A stretch of DNA of 64,000 bases from Gilliamella sp. wkB108 (GCF_001690195.1 NZ_LZGM01000049.1:62001-126000); one strand, 5' to 3'; positions 9,435 to 20,880 are shown, numbered from the stretch's first letter. Numbers and translations: made by a program. Notes: generated by a model from the sequence alone, not told the origin.

Positions 9435-10463
9435 ATGTCTAAAAATAATAATTCGAATATTCTAAATGTGAAAATAAAAGCACCAACTCTTGAAGACGTT
9501 GCTCGCGTCTCTGGGTTATCACCTATTACCGTTTCAAGAGCTTTAAATAATCCACAAAAAGTGAAAAAACAAACTATAGAGAAAGTGAAAAATGCCGTAG
9601 AGTTAACTGGGTATATACCTAATATGTTAGCTGGTGGGTTAGTTTCAAAACGTAGTAAGTTAATTGCTGCTGCTGTGCCTCAAATAAATAACACTATGTT
9701 TGCTGATACAATGCAAGCAATCAGCGATCAGTTATCTCAACGTGGTTATCATATGTTACTGTGTCTAACCAGTTATTCAAAAAAAATGGAAGAGGAATTT
9801 GTTTCAGCTGTTCTTAGTCGGCGGCCTGATGGTATTGTTTTAACCGGTATTAATCACTCTCCTAGTTTAAAAAAGAAGCTATTAATCGCCAATATTCCAA
9901 TTATTGAAACATGGGATTTTACGCCAACGCCTTTAGATATGTTGGTTGGGTTTTCGCATGAAAAAATCGGTGAGCATATAGGTGATTTTTTGTTAAACAA
10001 GGGTTATAAACAATTTGCAATGATTTGGGGAGATGATGAGCGAGCGGCATTAAGATTAAGAGGGATTATGCATAGTTTATCTAAAAGAAATATTAATGAT
10101 ATTTCTACTCATTTGATCCCAATGCCAGCAACTTATGAATCAGGTAGAAAAGGATTACAATACTTATTAAGTTTAAATAAAAAATTTGATGCTATTATTT
10201 GTAGTTCTGATGTATTGGCACAAGGTGCGATTTCAGAAGCAACTAAACGTAAAATTATTATTCCTCAAGAACTTGCTATCATGGGTTTTGGTGATCTAAA
10301 TTTTGCCAAGCAAAATTCCCCTGCTATTTCAACGGTGTTTATCGATAAAGTATATATCGGTAAGCTCGCAGCCGATATGTTAGTGGACAGTATCGAGGGG
10401 AAAACCATAGCAAATAAAATAATCGATGTCGGGTTTAAAATTATCGAGAGAGAAACAACTTAG
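9435..10463 (+). CDS. LacI/GntR-type transcriptional regulator of the talarate/galactarate unit
   Basis: This 342-aa LacI-family repressor has an N-terminal helix-turn-helix at about residues 17-40 (TLEDVARVSGLSPITVSRAL), a hinge ending around residue 70, and a periplasmic-binding-protein-like sensor domain (KLIAAAVPQINNTMFADTM to the C-terminus). The closest familiar relative is gluconate repressor GntR, although the effector here is more likely a hexarate or its product. The gene diverges from the dehydratase, with two dyad boxes in the 265-bp gap, which points to local control of that operon. The effector cannot be read from the sequence. Confidence 0.85.
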   Translation: MSKNNNSNILNVKIKAPTLEDVARVSGLSPITVSRALNNPQKVKKQTIEKVKNAVELTGYIPNMLAGGLVSKRSKLIAAAVPQINNTMFADTMQAISDQLSQRGYHMLLCLTSYSKKMEEEFVSAVLSRRPDGIVLTGINHSPSLKKKLLIANIPIIETWDFTPTPLDMLVGFSHEKIGEHIGDFLLNKGYKQFAMIWGDDERAALRLRGIMHSLSKRNINDISTHLIPMPATYESGRKGLQYLLSLNKKFDAIICSSDVLAQGAISEATKRKIIIPQELAIMGFGDLNFAKQNSPAISTVFIDKVYIGKLAADMLVDSIEGKTIANKIIDVGFKIIERETT

Positions 10464-10722
10464 TTTCTATAAATAAGTTAAGTTATAAAGAATGGGGCTG
10501 TTTTGTATGTTTTTGGCTGTTTATAAGTTTATCTGTTAGTATTTTAATAAGCACATATATGCAAGTAAGTTAATTCTAATTATTAATAAAGCTGATTTCA
10601 GTTATTACATGTTTAGCAACAATCATTTAAGTATCCTAATAAGATTATTTTATTAAAGCTATTCACAATATTTAGAGTTATCAGATAACAGCTATTTCGC
10701 TAAAATGACTGAAAAAATGTCA

Positions 10723-10754
10723 AAAAAATCACAGAAATAATTCTGTGATTTTTT
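10723..10754. terminator. Bidirectional terminator between the LacI-type gene and nusG
   Basis: Arms AAAAAATCACAGAA (10723-10736) and TTCTGTGATTTTTT (10741-10754) pair perfectly around a 4-nt loop, with A and T tracts on both sides. It terminates nusG on the minus strand and can act for the regulator gene on the plus strand. The remaining gap (10464-10722) holds nothing I recognise. Confidence 0.85.
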
Positions 10755-10760
10755 AACAAT

Positions 10761-11306
10761 TTAGCTCTTTTCTACCTGGCTGAAATCTAATTCAACTGGT
10801 GTTGAACGACCAAAAATAGATACAGAAACTTTTAAACGACTCTTTTCGTAATCAACTTCTTCTACGACACCATTAAAGTCAGCAAATGGACCTTCATTGA
10901 CTCGTACAAGTTCACCTGGTTCAAATAATGTTTTCGGACGTGGTTTATCTCCAACTTGTTGTAAACGGTTCATTATTGCATCAACTTCGCGTTGGCTAAT
11001 TGGTGCTGGTCTGTCAGAGGTTCCTCCAATAAATCCTAGTGTTCTTGGCACACTTTTAACTAAATGCCAAGTTGCGTCATTCATCATCATTTCAACTAAA
11101 ACATAACCAGGGAAAAATTTGCGTTCGCTTTTACGACGCTGACCACTTTTCATTTCAACGACTTCTTCAGTTGGAACTAATACTTCACCAAATGAATCTT
11201 CCATATTATGTAATTTGATATATTCACGTAATGATTGTGCAACACGCGCTTCATAGCCTGAATAAGCTTGAATGACATACCATCTTTTTTGTTGCGTTTC
11301 ACTCAT
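10761..11306 (-). CDS. nusG: Transcription termination/antitermination factor NusG
   Basis: This 181-aa protein has the NGN domain ([47 protein letters not shown]) that binds the RNA polymerase clamp, and a C-terminal KOW domain ([22 protein letters not shown]) that contacts Rho or ribosomal protein S10. Its start lies 2 nt from the secE stop, so the two are co-transcribed. It is the last gene of its operon, ending at the 10723 terminator. In E. coli the L11 ribosomal protein genes come next, but here they do not. Confidence 0.97.
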   Translation of the reverse strand: MSETQQKRWYVIQAYSGYEARVAQSLREYIKLHNMEDSFGEVLVPTEEVVEMKSGQRRKSERKFFPGYVLVEMMMNDATWHLVKSVPRTLGFIGGTSDRPAPISQREVDAIMNRLQQVGDKPRPKTLFEPGELVRVNEGPFADFNGVVEEVDYEKSRLKVSVSIFGRSTPVELDFSQVEKS

Positions 11307-11307
11307 A

Positions 11308-11709
11308 TTAACGTCCTATTGAGGTTAAATAAAAGACTATTGAACGGAATACAGAGTCCATTCCCCAAAGCGCTAAACCAACAATTATAGTAATAGCAGC
11401 AACGAGTAAAGTTGTTTGTACCGTTTCTTTACGCGAAGGCCATACAACTTTTCTTAGTTCTTTTCTTGACTCTTGTAAAAAAACATAAAATGTTTTCCCT
11501 TTTTTGGTTGTAAACGCAATCAATATCGTCAAAAGTGAAACTATAACAACCGCAATAATCCGGACGATTGTGTTAGGTTGATATATATCATTAGGTCCAG
11601 CAAAATAAAAATTCCCCCAGACAATAAACGCAATTAATACTAGAACCAAACCCCATTTGAATTTGTCTAGAATCGTGTTTGTATCTTGACTCTCGTTACT
11701 TACTAGCAT
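11308..11709 (-). CDS. secE: Protein translocase subunit SecE
   Basis: This 133-aa inner-membrane subunit of SecYEG has three predicted helices, as in the longer enterobacterial SecE. The conserved cytosolic amphipathic segment precedes the last helix ([20 protein letters not shown]). It lies just upstream of nusG and downstream of tuf, from which it is separated by a hairpin (11799-11824), so it probably has its own promoter between 11710 and 11798. Confidence 0.96.
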   Translation of the reverse strand: MLVSNESQDTNTILDKFKWGLVLVLIAFIVWGNFYFAGPNDIYQPNTIVRIIAVVIVSLLTILIAFTTKKGKTFYVFLQESRKELRKVVWPSRKETVQTTLLVAAITIIVGLALWGMDSVFRSIVFYLTSIGR

Positions 11710-11798
11710 ATAAAACCTATGATTATGTTAATTACAATAATATCTATTTTCCAAAATGCTCTTTCGTTAAAAACATTTTGCTAAACAGACCAATAAGA

Positions 11799-11824
11799 AA
11801 GGGCATCGAACGATACCCTTTCTC
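11799..11824 (-). terminator. Terminator/attenuator hairpin after tuf
   Basis: Arms GAAAGGGCATCG (11799-11810) and CGATACCCTTTC (11813-11824) form a 12-bp stem with one G-T wobble. On the minus strand it is followed by a weak T-rich stretch (TTCTTATT). It probably reduces or ends transcription from tuf into secE. Confidence 0.7.
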
Positions 11825-11844
11825 TGAGTAGCAACTATTTTAAA

Positions 11845-13029
<1,185 letters not shown>

Positions 13030-13214
13030 TTATCGTCCCTCAAATGTAATACAAATCGGTGGTGAATCACCACATTAACCAAGTATTATATTCTTAATGT
13101 CAATATAATACTAACTTAAAATTAGCTTTGAATGATAACAGATAAAGCTATCTAGTGACAAGCTTTATAGCAGTTAAATTCGATATTTTTAGAAGTTTAG
13201 GAGAGTAACAAGAA

Positions 13215-13290
13215 TGGTGCTGATAGGCAGATTTGAACTGCCGACCTCACCCTTACCAAGGGTGCGCTCTACCAACTGAGCTATATCAGC
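13215..13290 (-). tRNA. thrT: tRNA-Thr (anticodon GGT)
   Basis: This 76-nt cloverleaf has CCA encoded. The acceptor starts GCTGATA and the anticodon loop is CTTGGTAA with anticodon GGT. It is the last tRNA of the four-tRNA cluster ahead of tuf, co-transcribed in the classical thrU-tyrU-glyT-thrT-tufB order. Confidence 0.97.
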
Positions 13291-13293
13291 AAT

Positions 13294-13368
<75 letters not shown>

Positions 13369-13424
13369 ATGTTCAAACTCGGCTACCTAAATGCTTCAAT
13401 TAGCTATTGCTAATATTAGATATA

Positions 13425-13509
<85 letters not shown>

Positions 13510-13541
13510 CCGAATCTTTATAATTTTGTTTACTTAGGAAA

Positions 13542-13617
<76 letters not shown>

Positions 13618-13630
13618 CTAAGTGGTGCGC

Positions 13631-13659
13631 ATTATGGACTAGAATGTTTAACCTTGCAA
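13631..13659 (-). promoter_or_regulatory. Sigma-70 promoter of the tRNA-tuf operon
   Basis: On the minus strand a TTGCAA -35 (13654-13659) is followed after 17 nt by a CATAAT -10 (13631-13636). A GCGC discriminator follows, typical of stringently controlled stable-RNA promoters. The predicted start lies about 7 nt before tRNA-Thr. Confidence 0.75.
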
Positions 13660-13712
13660 GCAAAAAAAACAAATTTTATTTTGTTTGCTTAAAAAAAAAT
13701 CAAAACTATAAA

Positions 13713-13746
13713 AAAACCCCGAAATAGGTAGCTATTTCGGGGTTTT
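13713..13746 (-). terminator. Terminator after adhE
   Basis: Arms AAAACCCCGAAATA and TATTTCGGGGTTTT form a perfect 14-bp stem around a 6-nt loop, with a T-rich tract in both directions. It lies directly downstream of adhE and insulates the tRNA operon promoter. Confidence 0.9.
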
Positions 13747-13782
13747 GTTTGGTATATAACTAAGTAAATAAATTACCTTATA

Positions 13783-16479
13783 TTATTTCTTTTTAGCTGT
13801 TTTTGATTTGCTGTTGGCAGCACCTTTAGCCGCTGTATGCACAGCAACATCTTCGCTAATATCCCCTTTATCTTCATAAACGCGTCCATAGTATGAATCT
13901 AAATAGATTTGTTTTAATTCAGCAATAAGTGGATAACGTGGGTTTGCACCTGTACATTGGTCATCAAATGCATCAACAGATAATTGATCAACCGCTGCTA
14001 AGAATTCTTTTTCAGGAACCCCATATTCTTTAATTGATGAAGGAATATTTAGGTCTTTCTTAAGTGCTTCTAACCAATTAATAAGTTTTTCAACTTTTTT
14101 CTCATCTTTGTCTGATGCTGCAGTTAATCCTAAGTGATCGGCAACTTCAGCATAACGTTGGATCGCTTTAGGATAACCATATTGGCTAAATGTACCTTGT
14201 TTAGTTGGTTTATTTGTTGCATTAAAACGTACTACGTTACACATTAACATGGCATTAGCAAGACCATGAGGCACATGGAATGCCGCACCTAATTTATGCG
14301 CTAATGAGTGACAAACACCTAAGAATGCTTGAGCAAATGCAACACCAGCTAAAGTTGCAGCACTATGCACTTTTTCACGAGCGACTGGATTTTTAGCACC
14401 TTCTTTATAACTTGCAGGTAAATACGCTTTTAACATACTTAATGCTTGTAATGCTTGACCATCAGAAAATTCATTCGCCATAATTGAAACATAAGCTTCT
14501 AATGAGTGAACCACTGCGTCATAACCACCAAATGCACAAAGTGATTTTGGCATATTCATCACTAAATCAGCATCAACGATCGCCATGTTAGGTGTAATTG
14601 CATAATCTGCTAATGGATATTTTTGTCCGGTTGCATCATCAGTAACCACAGCAAATGGTGTTACTTCAGAACCGGTACCAGATGTTGTTGTAACGCAGAT
14701 AAGTTTGGCTTTTTCACCCATATGCGGGAAATGACATGTACGTTTACGAATATCCATAAAACGTAATGCTAATTCATCAAATTTAGTTTCCGGATGTTCA
14801 TATAAAACCCACATGATTTTTGCCGCATCCATTGGTGAACCACCACCGACTGCGATAATAGTATCAGGTCTGAATGCAATCATTGCTTCGGTACCTTTAC
14901 GAACAATACTTAAAGTAGGATCGGCTGCTACATCAAAGAAGGTTTCACAAAGAGCCCCTCTAGCTTCAAGTTGATCAGTGATTTGTTTAGTATAACCATT
15001 GTCAAATAAGAATTTATCTGTTACAACAAATACACGTTTTGCACCTTGATCAACAACTTCATTAAGTGCTACAGGTAATGAACCACGACGGAAATAGATA
15101 GAACTTGGTAATTTATGCCATAACATGTTTTCTGCTCTCTTAGCAATTGTTTTCTTGTTGATTAAGTGTTTCGGACCGACATTTTCAGATACCGAGTTAC
15201 CGCCCCAAGAACCACATCCTAGTGTTAAAGATGGTGCTAAATCAAAGTTATACAAATCACCAATACCACCGTGAGCAGCTGGTTGATTAATTAAAATACG
15301 ACAAGTTTTCATTTTACTGCCGAAGTAATCAATACGATCACGGTTACTATCTTGATCAGTGTAAAGTACAGATGTATGCCCCATACCACCCATTTCCACT
15401 AATTTTTCAGCTTTCTCAACAGCTTCAGCAAAATCTTTTGCTTTAAACATTGCCAAAGTAGGTGAAAGTTTTTCATGCGCAAATGGTTCAGATAAATCAA
15501 CTTTAGTTACTTCACCAACAAGTACTTTTGCTGATGGTGGTACTTTAATACCAGCCATTTCAGCAATTTTAGCTGCAGGTTGACCTACAATATTGGCATT
15601 TAAAGCACCTTTATCGTTTAAAATAATACCTTGTACCGCTTTGGTTTCTTTAGCATCAAGTACATAAGCCCCGTATTCACCAAGCAATTGGCGCACTTCA
15701 TTGTACACAGACTCAACCACAACAATTGCTTGTTCTGACGCACAAATCATACCGTTATCAAAGGTTTTAGACATAAGTACTGAAGCAACAGCACGTTTTA
15801 AATCAGCGCTTTCATCAATAATAACTGGCGTATTACCTGCTCCAACACCCAATGCAGGTTTACCTGAACTGTACGCGGCTTTAACCATACCCGGACCACC
15901 TGTTGCCAAAATAGCAGCGATATCAGGGTGATGCATTAAGCTATTGGATAATTCAATTGTTGGTTCATCAACCCAGCCTATAATATCTTTTGGTGCGCCA
16001 GCTTTTACGGCTGCGTCAAGTACTATACGAGCGGCTTCAATAGTTGATTTTTTAGCACGCGGATGAGGCGAAAAAACAATCGCATTACGCGTTTTTAAAC
16101 TAATCAATGATTTGAAAATAGCAGTTGATGTTGGGTTAGTTGTAGGAACAATACCACAAATGATACCTAAAGGTTCAGCTAAAGTAATTGTGCCATATTG
16201 TTCATTTTCAGCCACTACGCCACAAGTTTTATCATGACGATATTTATTTAAGATGTACTCAGCTGCAAAAAGATTTTTTATAACCTTATCCTCAACAATT
16301 CCCATTCCTGACTCTGCAACCGCTTGCTGTGCAAGAGGGATTCGAGCTGCGGCTGCGGCTGTTGCAGCCGCTACGAAGATTTTGTCTACCTGTTCTTGTG
16401 TATAAGTTGAATAAGTTTCCTGAGCTTTTTTTACTCGTACCATTAACTCATTTAACTCATTCATATTAGTTACTGCCAT
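13783..16479 (-). CDS. adhE: Bifunctional acetaldehyde-CoA/alcohol dehydrogenase AdhE
   Basis: This 898-aa fusion enzyme reduces acetyl-CoA to acetaldehyde and then ethanol, regenerating NAD+ during fermentation. The N-terminal aldehyde dehydrogenase domain (about 1-440) carries the catalytic Cys in NGMICASEQ near residue 245. The C-terminal iron alcohol dehydrogenase domain (about 450-870) has the nucleotide motif AVGGGSPMDAAK and iron-ligand His segments such as GVCHSLAHKLGAAFHVPHG. Length is close to E. coli AdhE (891 aa), with a Lys/Ala-rich tail. The ribosome site AGGAGAAAT is strong. It has its own terminator and promoter region. Its anaerobic role fits the formate hydrogenlyase island further right. 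Confidence 0.97.
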   Translation of the reverse strand: MAVTNMNELNELMVRVKKAQETYSTYTQEQVDKIFVAAATAAAAARIPLAQQAVAESGMGIVEDKVIKNLFAAEYILNKYRHDKTCGVVAENEQYGTITLAEPLGIICGIVPTTNPTSTAIFKSLISLKTRNAIVFSPHPRAKKSTIEAARIVLDAAVKAGAPKDIIGWVDEPTIELSNSLMHHPDIAAILATGGPGMVKAAYSSGKPALGVGAGNTPVIIDESADLKRAVASVLMSKTFDNGMICASEQAIVVVESVYNEVRQLLGEYGAYVLDAKETKAVQGIILNDKGALNANIVGQPAAKIAEMAGIKVPPSAKVLVGEVTKVDLSEPFAHEKLSPTLAMFKAKDFAEAVEKAEKLVEMGGMGHTSVLYTDQDSNRDRIDYFGSKMKTCRILINQPAAHGGIGDLYNFDLAPSLTLGCGSWGGNSVSENVGPKHLINKKTIAKRAENMLWHKLPSSIYFRRGSLPVALNEVVDQGAKRVFVVTDKFLFDNGYTKQITDQLEARGALCETFFDVAADPTLSIVRKGTEAMIAFRPDTIIAVGGGSPMDAAKIMWVLYEHPETKFDELALRFMDIRKRTCHFPHMGEKAKLICVTTTSGTGSEVTPFAVVTDDATGQKYPLADYAITPNMAIVDADLVMNMPKSLCAFGGYDAVVHSLEAYVSIMANEFSDGQALQALSMLKAYLPASYKEGAKNPVAREKVHSAATLAGVAFAQAFLGVCHSLAHKLGAAFHVPHGLANAMLMCNVVRFNATNKPTKQGTFSQYGYPKAIQRYAEVADHLGLTAASDKDEKKVEKLINWLEALKKDLNIPSSIKEYGVPEKEFLAAVDQLSVDAFDDQCTGANPRYPLIAELKQIYLDSYYGRVYEDKGDISEDVAVHTAAKGAANSKSKTAKKK

Positions 16480-16788
16480 AGATTTCTCCTTGAAATTAAA
16501 AAATAAATCTGGATCGTTTGGCGTTTTTGAATTTTTCTAATACTTATGTGTAACATCAAAACGAAATTGACGATATCCTAAATCAGTTTTTTACTTTATA
16601 CAATAAGATATGAACAAAAAATAATGTTATTGGTGAAAACAAATGTTTTATTTTTCAGAAGTAGAAAAAAAATCTTGATCATTGCTTTTTAAATAAAAAA
16701 AATAGTATTCAATATAAAAAAAGCCATAATTGAACATGGCTTTTAATAAAATAGTGAAATATTTAACTGCTAAAATAGAAGAAACCGA
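16480..16788. promoter_or_regulatory. adhE leader and tcdA terminator region
   Basis: This 309-bp AT-rich gap holds the adhE promoter and leader, where I could not pin down a convincing -35/-10 pair or Fnr site, and the tcdA terminator at 16719-16744. No gene is visible. Confidence 0.4.
16719..16744 (-). terminator. Terminator after tcdA
   Basis: Arms AAAAGCCAT and ATGGCTTTT pair perfectly around an 8-nt loop, and the minus strand continues into a T-run. Confidence 0.8.
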
Positions 16789-17583
16789 TTATGTGTGACA
16801 TAATTTTGCTAACACATAACTAACAGCGACAAAACCAAATGTTGCGGTGACTGTGGTAATCGCACCGAATCCAGATTCACAATCCATTTTTTTGGGACCG
16901 TCTGCAGAACTTTTCGAATAACAGATCTGACCATTCTTAGCTGGGTAAGTCAGCTGTTCACTTGAATATACACATGGTATAGAGTATTTACCTTTACTGT
17001 CTTTATTAAGCTTAAAATCATTTTTTAACCTTTCACGTAATTTAGCCGCTAAAGGATCTTGAATGGTTTTCGCTAAATCAGAAATTTGAATTTTTGTCGG
17101 ATCTTTTTTTCCTCCCGCACCGCCAATTGTAATCACTTTTAACTTTTGTCGCTTACAATAAGCTAATACGGCCGCTTTATCACGAACACTGTCAATTGCA
17201 TCAATAATGTAGTGATAACGGGGCATTAGTTTTGAGCCTAAATAATCACTGACATTGGTGGCATTGATAAAATCATCAATTTGAGTCACAACACAATCTG
17301 GATTAATTTGTAAAATTCGTTCAGCCATAACAGCTGTTTTCGCTTTACCGATATTGGATTTTAAAGCATGAATCTGGCGATTAGTATTAGTAACACATAC
17401 ATCATCCATATCCAGCAATGTAATATGACCAATGCCACTACGTGCAAGAGATTCAGCAATCCACGATCCTACACCACCAATACCAATCACACAGATATGG
17501 GCTTGTGAAAAACTTTGGAGTGCTGATTCACCATAAAGTCTTGCTATACCACTAAAACGTTGAAAATAAGATTCTGAATTCAT
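16789..17583 (-). CDS. tcdA: tRNA threonylcarbamoyladenosine dehydratase TcdA (CsdL)
   Basis: TcdA is an E1-like enzyme that cyclises t6A37 of ANN-decoding tRNAs to ct6A using ATP. The 264-aa product has the nucleotide-binding GIGGVGSWIAESLARSGIG at about residues 34-52, the LLDMDDVCVTNTNRQ motif that follows it, and the Cys-containing PCVYSSEQ segment. Length matches E. coli TcdA (268 aa). It stands alone between terminators. Confidence 0.93.
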   Translation of the reverse strand: MNSESYFQRFSGIARLYGESALQSFSQAHICVIGIGGVGSWIAESLARSGIGHITLLDMDDVCVTNTNRQIHALKSNIGKAKTAVMAERILQINPDCVVTQIDDFINATNVSDYLGSKLMPRYHYIIDAIDSVRDKAAVLAYCKRQKLKVITIGGAGGKKDPTKIQISDLAKTIQDPLAAKLRERLKNDFKLNKDSKGKYSIPCVYSSEQLTYPAKNGQICYSKSSADGPKKMDCESGFGAITTVTATFGFVAVSYVLAKLCHT

Positions 17584-17748
17584 AAGTGATTATTGATAGT
17601 ATTTATACTTAAACACCATCTTCTCCTGAAACTTTTTTACAAAAAATAATTGCGTGTAATTATGTCTAATTTTATTTTACTTGACTAGAACACAATTGAA
17701 TATGTAGACAATCAATTTTGTGCCTAAAATAAGAGTAGTATTTAAAAA

Positions 17749-17772
17749 GATGCTACCAAAATAAGTAGCATC
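17749..17772 (-). terminator. Terminator after the DUF711 gene
   Basis: GATGCTAC and GTAGCATC arms flank an 8-nt loop. On the minus strand this is followed by TTTTTAAA. Confidence 0.75.
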
Positions 17773-17781
17773 AATGGTAAA

Positions 17782-19137
17782 TTAGTTTTTAAACGAATGA
17801 ATCGGTGCAGGAATTCTACCACCTCGGTGAATAAAATCGTAAGAACTGAATTGGTTAACAGGCATCACAGGTGCATGACCAAGTAATCCACCAAATTCAA
17901 TATTATCACCTACGCTAAGACCTACTGCCGGAATTATGCGTACCGCGGTAGTTTTATGATTAATAACACCAATTGCCGCTTCATCAGCAATAATAGCCGA
18001 AATAGTTTCAGCAGGAGTATCGCCAGGAATGGCAATCATATCAAGCCCAACGGAACATACACAAGTCATAGCCTCGAGTTTTTCAAGATTTAATGCACCA
18101 TTATTTACTGCATCAATCATTCCCGCATCTTCAGAAACAGGAATAAATGCACCGCTTAAACCACCAACATGACCACACGCCATAACGCCACCTTTTTTAA
18201 CGGCATCATTAAGCATAGCTAGTGCCGCAGTGGTTCCATGGGTACCGACTGCTTCAAGTCCCATTTCTTCTAAAATATGAGCAACAGAATCACCTATCGC
18301 TGGTGTTGGTGCTAAAGATAAATCAACAATACCAAATTTTACGCCTAAGCGTTCAGAGGCTTCTTTACCCACTAATTGCCCCATACGGGTAATTTTAAAT
18401 GCTGTTTTCTTAATAGTTTCAGCGACAATGTCAAAAGATTGACCTTTAACTTTTTCCAATGCGCGCTTAACGACTCCTGGACCGCTAACACCAACATTGA
18501 TGACACAATCAGCTTCACCTACCCCGTGAAATGCACCAGCCATAAATGGATTATCTTCAACTGCATTAGCAAACACGACTAATTTTGCACAAGCCATACT
18601 ACTATTATCGGCAGTCAACTCAGCAGCTTCTTTAATAATTAGCCCCATCTGTTTTACGGCATCCATATTAATACCAGTCTGTGTTGATCCTACATTAACT
18701 GACGCACATACTCGTTCTGTCTGAGCCAGTGCTGCTGGGATTGATCTGATCAGGATTTCATCGCCTTTATGATAACCTTTTTGCACCAGAGCTGAAAATC
18801 CACCAATAAAATTGACTCCAACAGCTTTTGCCGCTACATCAAGAGTTTTAGCAAATTCAACATAATCTTTATCATCACTCGCACCGGCAATTAATGAAAT
18901 AGGAGTGACAGAAATACGCTTATTGATAATAGGAATGCCAAATTCAGAAGAGATATCTTCCCCGACTTTGACAAGATTTTTTGCCAATCGCGTAATTTTT
19001 TCATAAATTTTTTGACGTGCTTTTTTACCATCACTATCAATACAATCAAGGAGTGATATACCCATAGTTATTGTGCGGATATCGAGTTTTTCTTCCTCGA
19101 TCATTTTAATCGTTTCGAGGATCTGCTTAGTTTCCAT
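17782..19137 (-). CDS. DUF711/UPF0210 family protein (PFL-like fold)
   Basis: The 451-aa protein belongs to the UPF0210 (DUF711) family, often labelled 'PFL family protein' because its fold resembles pyruvate formate-lyase. Its biochemical function is not established. Conserved stretches include [42 protein letters not shown] and [19 protein letters not shown]. An in-frame TTG at 19140 precedes the ATG at 19137; the ATG, with AAGGA 8 nt upstream, is the likelier start. An ACT-domain gene lies just upstream on the same strand, the usual partner in other genomes, suggesting amino-acid-responsive regulation. Confidence 0.85.
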   Translation of the reverse strand: METKQILETIKMIEEEKLDIRTITMGISLLDCIDSDGKKARQKIYEKITRLAKNLVKVGEDISSEFGIPIINKRISVTPISLIAGASDDKDYVEFAKTLDVAAKAVGVNFIGGFSALVQKGYHKGDEILIRSIPAALAQTERVCASVNVGSTQTGINMDAVKQMGLIIKEAAELTADNSSMACAKLVVFANAVEDNPFMAGAFHGVGEADCVINVGVSGPGVVKRALEKVKGQSFDIVAETIKKTAFKITRMGQLVGKEASERLGVKFGIVDLSLAPTPAIGDSVAHILEEMGLEAVGTHGTTAALAMLNDAVKKGGVMACGHVGGLSGAFIPVSEDAGMIDAVNNGALNLEKLEAMTCVCSVGLDMIAIPGDTPAETISAIIADEAAIGVINHKTTAVRIIPAVGLSVGDNIEFGGLLGHAPVMPVNQFSSYDFIHRGGRIPAPIHSFKN

Positions 19138-19173
19138 CAATACTATCCTTTTTTAAAAGTATAAAATATCAAA

Positions 19174-19443
19174 TTATAAACGATGCATTGCATCAAAAAT
19201 TTCTTCACGTTGAATATTCACTTTTACCTTCAATTTATCGCCAGTTTGCGTTAATGCCGTTTTAACTTCATCAAACGATACTTTAATTTTTGATAAATCA
19301 AGTAACATAATCATGGTAAAATACTCATCCATAATGGTTTGAGAAACATCCAAAATATTAATATCTAATTCATATAATCTTTGACTAATACCAGCTATAA
19401 TCCCCGTTTGATCTTTACCAATTACCGTTAAAATGGTTTTCAT
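19174..19443 (-). CDS. ACT domain-containing protein (UPF0237)
   Basis: This 89-aa single ACT domain (MKTILTVIGKDQTGIIAGIS; DINILDVSQTIMDEYFTM) resembles half of the GcvR-type regulator. ACT domains bind small ligands, usually amino acids. The frame extends to 19470, but the ATG at 19443 has a GGAGAG ribosome site and gives the standard family length. It lies 36 nt upstream of the DUF711 gene and is surely co-transcribed. The ligand is unknown. Confidence 0.85.
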   Translation of the reverse strand: MKTILTVIGKDQTGIIAGISQRLYELDINILDVSQTIMDEYFTMIMLLDLSKIKVSFDEVKTALTQTGDKLKVKVNIQREEIFDAMHRL

Positions 19444-19590
19444 AACACTCTCCGCACATATTTCATACAATTAAAAAATATTTATTAAGCTAGATATAAT
19501 AACATCTTCAAAAATTATCGAAATAGGAGTAGATTGTTTTTTCCACAAAAATTTTAAAAATTATTACGATAAACCAGAAGGGCGATATAT

Positions 19591-20805
19591 ATGATAAATT
19601 TTCAAAAATCCAATAAATTGGATCATGTTTGTTATGACATTCGTGGACCAATTCTTGAGCATGCAAAAAAATTAGAAGAAGAAGGCCAAACAATTCTTAA
19701 ACTCAACATTGGAAACCCCGCCCCGTTTGGTTTTACTGCACCCGATGAATTACTTGCTGATATCATTCGCAATTTGCCATTTTCACAAGGATATTCTGAT
19801 TCCAAAGGAATTTATTCTGCGCGTAAAGCGATTATGCAACATTATCAAGCTAGAGGAATTACTAGCTTAGATGTTGAGGATATTTATATTGGTAATGGGG
19901 TATCGGAACTTATTGTGCAATCTATGCAGGCTTTACTAAACAGTGGCGATGAAGTACTAGTTCCTATGCCGGATTACCCTTTATGGACGGCAGCTGTAAG
20001 TTTATCAGGTGGTAATGCTATTCATTATGTTTGTGACGAAGAAGCAAACTGGTCTCCAGATATAGACGATATAAAAAGTAAAATCACACCAAAAACCAAA
20101 GGATTAGTGATTATTAATCCCAATAACCCAACAGGAGCAGTTTATAGTAAAGAAGTGTTACTAGAAATAGCTGAAATTGCTCGCCAAAATAATTTAATTA
20201 TTTTTGCTGACGAAGTTTACGATAAAATTCTATATGATGACGCAGTACATTACTCAATTGCAGCACTCGCCCCTGATTTATTTGTGGTTACGATGAGTGG
20301 TTTATCCAAAACCTACCGAGCTGCTGGATTTAGGCAAGGTTGGATGGCGCTTTGTGGACCAAAGCACCATGTGAAAGGCTATATTGAAGGCTTGAATATG
20401 TTAGCTTCAATGCGTCTATGTGCTAATGTACCAATGCAACATGCTATTCAAGGCGCACTTGGTGGTTACCAGAGTATTAATGAATTTATAGTTCCTGGTG
20501 GACGACTTTACGATCAGTGTATGTTAGCTTGGCGTTTACTTAATGACATTCCTGGTGTTTCCTGTACCAAGCCACAAGGTGCTTTGTATTTATTCCCTAA
20601 AATTGACCAACAAAAATTTAATCTTCATAACGATCAAAAACTAGTTTTAGACTTTTTATTACAAGAGAAGGTACTATTGGTTCAAGGCACAGGTTTTAAC
20701 TGGCACAAACCAGATCATGTCCGAATTGTTGCCCTACCACACACGGGAGAATTGCAGGATGCTATCCAACGTTTTGGGAATTTTTTATCTAGCTATAAAC
20801 AATAA
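19591..20805 (+). CDS. alaA: Glutamate-pyruvate (alanine) aminotransferase AlaA
   Basis: This 404-aa class I/II PLP aminotransferase makes alanine from pyruvate and glutamate. It is colinear with E. coli AlaA (YfbQ, 405 aa): KLNIGNPAPFGF near the N-terminus, NPNNPTGAVYS, FADEVYDKI, and the PLP Lys240 in GLSKTYRAAGFRQGW. It is divergent from the ACT/DUF711 pair and ends at a strong terminator. Confidence 0.95.
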   Translation: MINFQKSNKLDHVCYDIRGPILEHAKKLEEEGQTILKLNIGNPAPFGFTAPDELLADIIRNLPFSQGYSDSKGIYSARKAIMQHYQARGITSLDVEDIYIGNGVSELIVQSMQALLNSGDEVLVPMPDYPLWTAAVSLSGGNAIHYVCDEEANWSPDIDDIKSKITPKTKGLVIINPNNPTGAVYSKEVLLEIAEIARQNNLIIFADEVYDKILYDDAVHYSIAALAPDLFVVTMSGLSKTYRAAGFRQGWMALCGPKHHVKGYIEGLNMLASMRLCANVPMQHAIQGALGGYQSINEFIVPGGRLYDQCMLAWRLLNDIPGVSCTKPQGALYLFPKIDQQKFNLHNDQKLVLDFLLQEKVLLVQGTGFNWHKPDHVRIVALPHTGELQDAIQRFGNFLSSYKQ

Positions 20806-20840
20806 AAAAATAAATTGTTAACAATAATGATTAAAAATAA

Positions 20841-20861
20841 AAAACCGATAATATCGGTTTT
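20841..20861. terminator. Terminator after alaA
   Basis: AAAACCGAT and ATCGGTTTT surround a 3-nt loop and are followed by TTTT on the plus strand. The A-tract upstream lets it also serve the convergent gene at 20881-21444. Confidence 0.85.
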
Positions 20862-20880
20862 TTTATTATCTGGTTTTATT

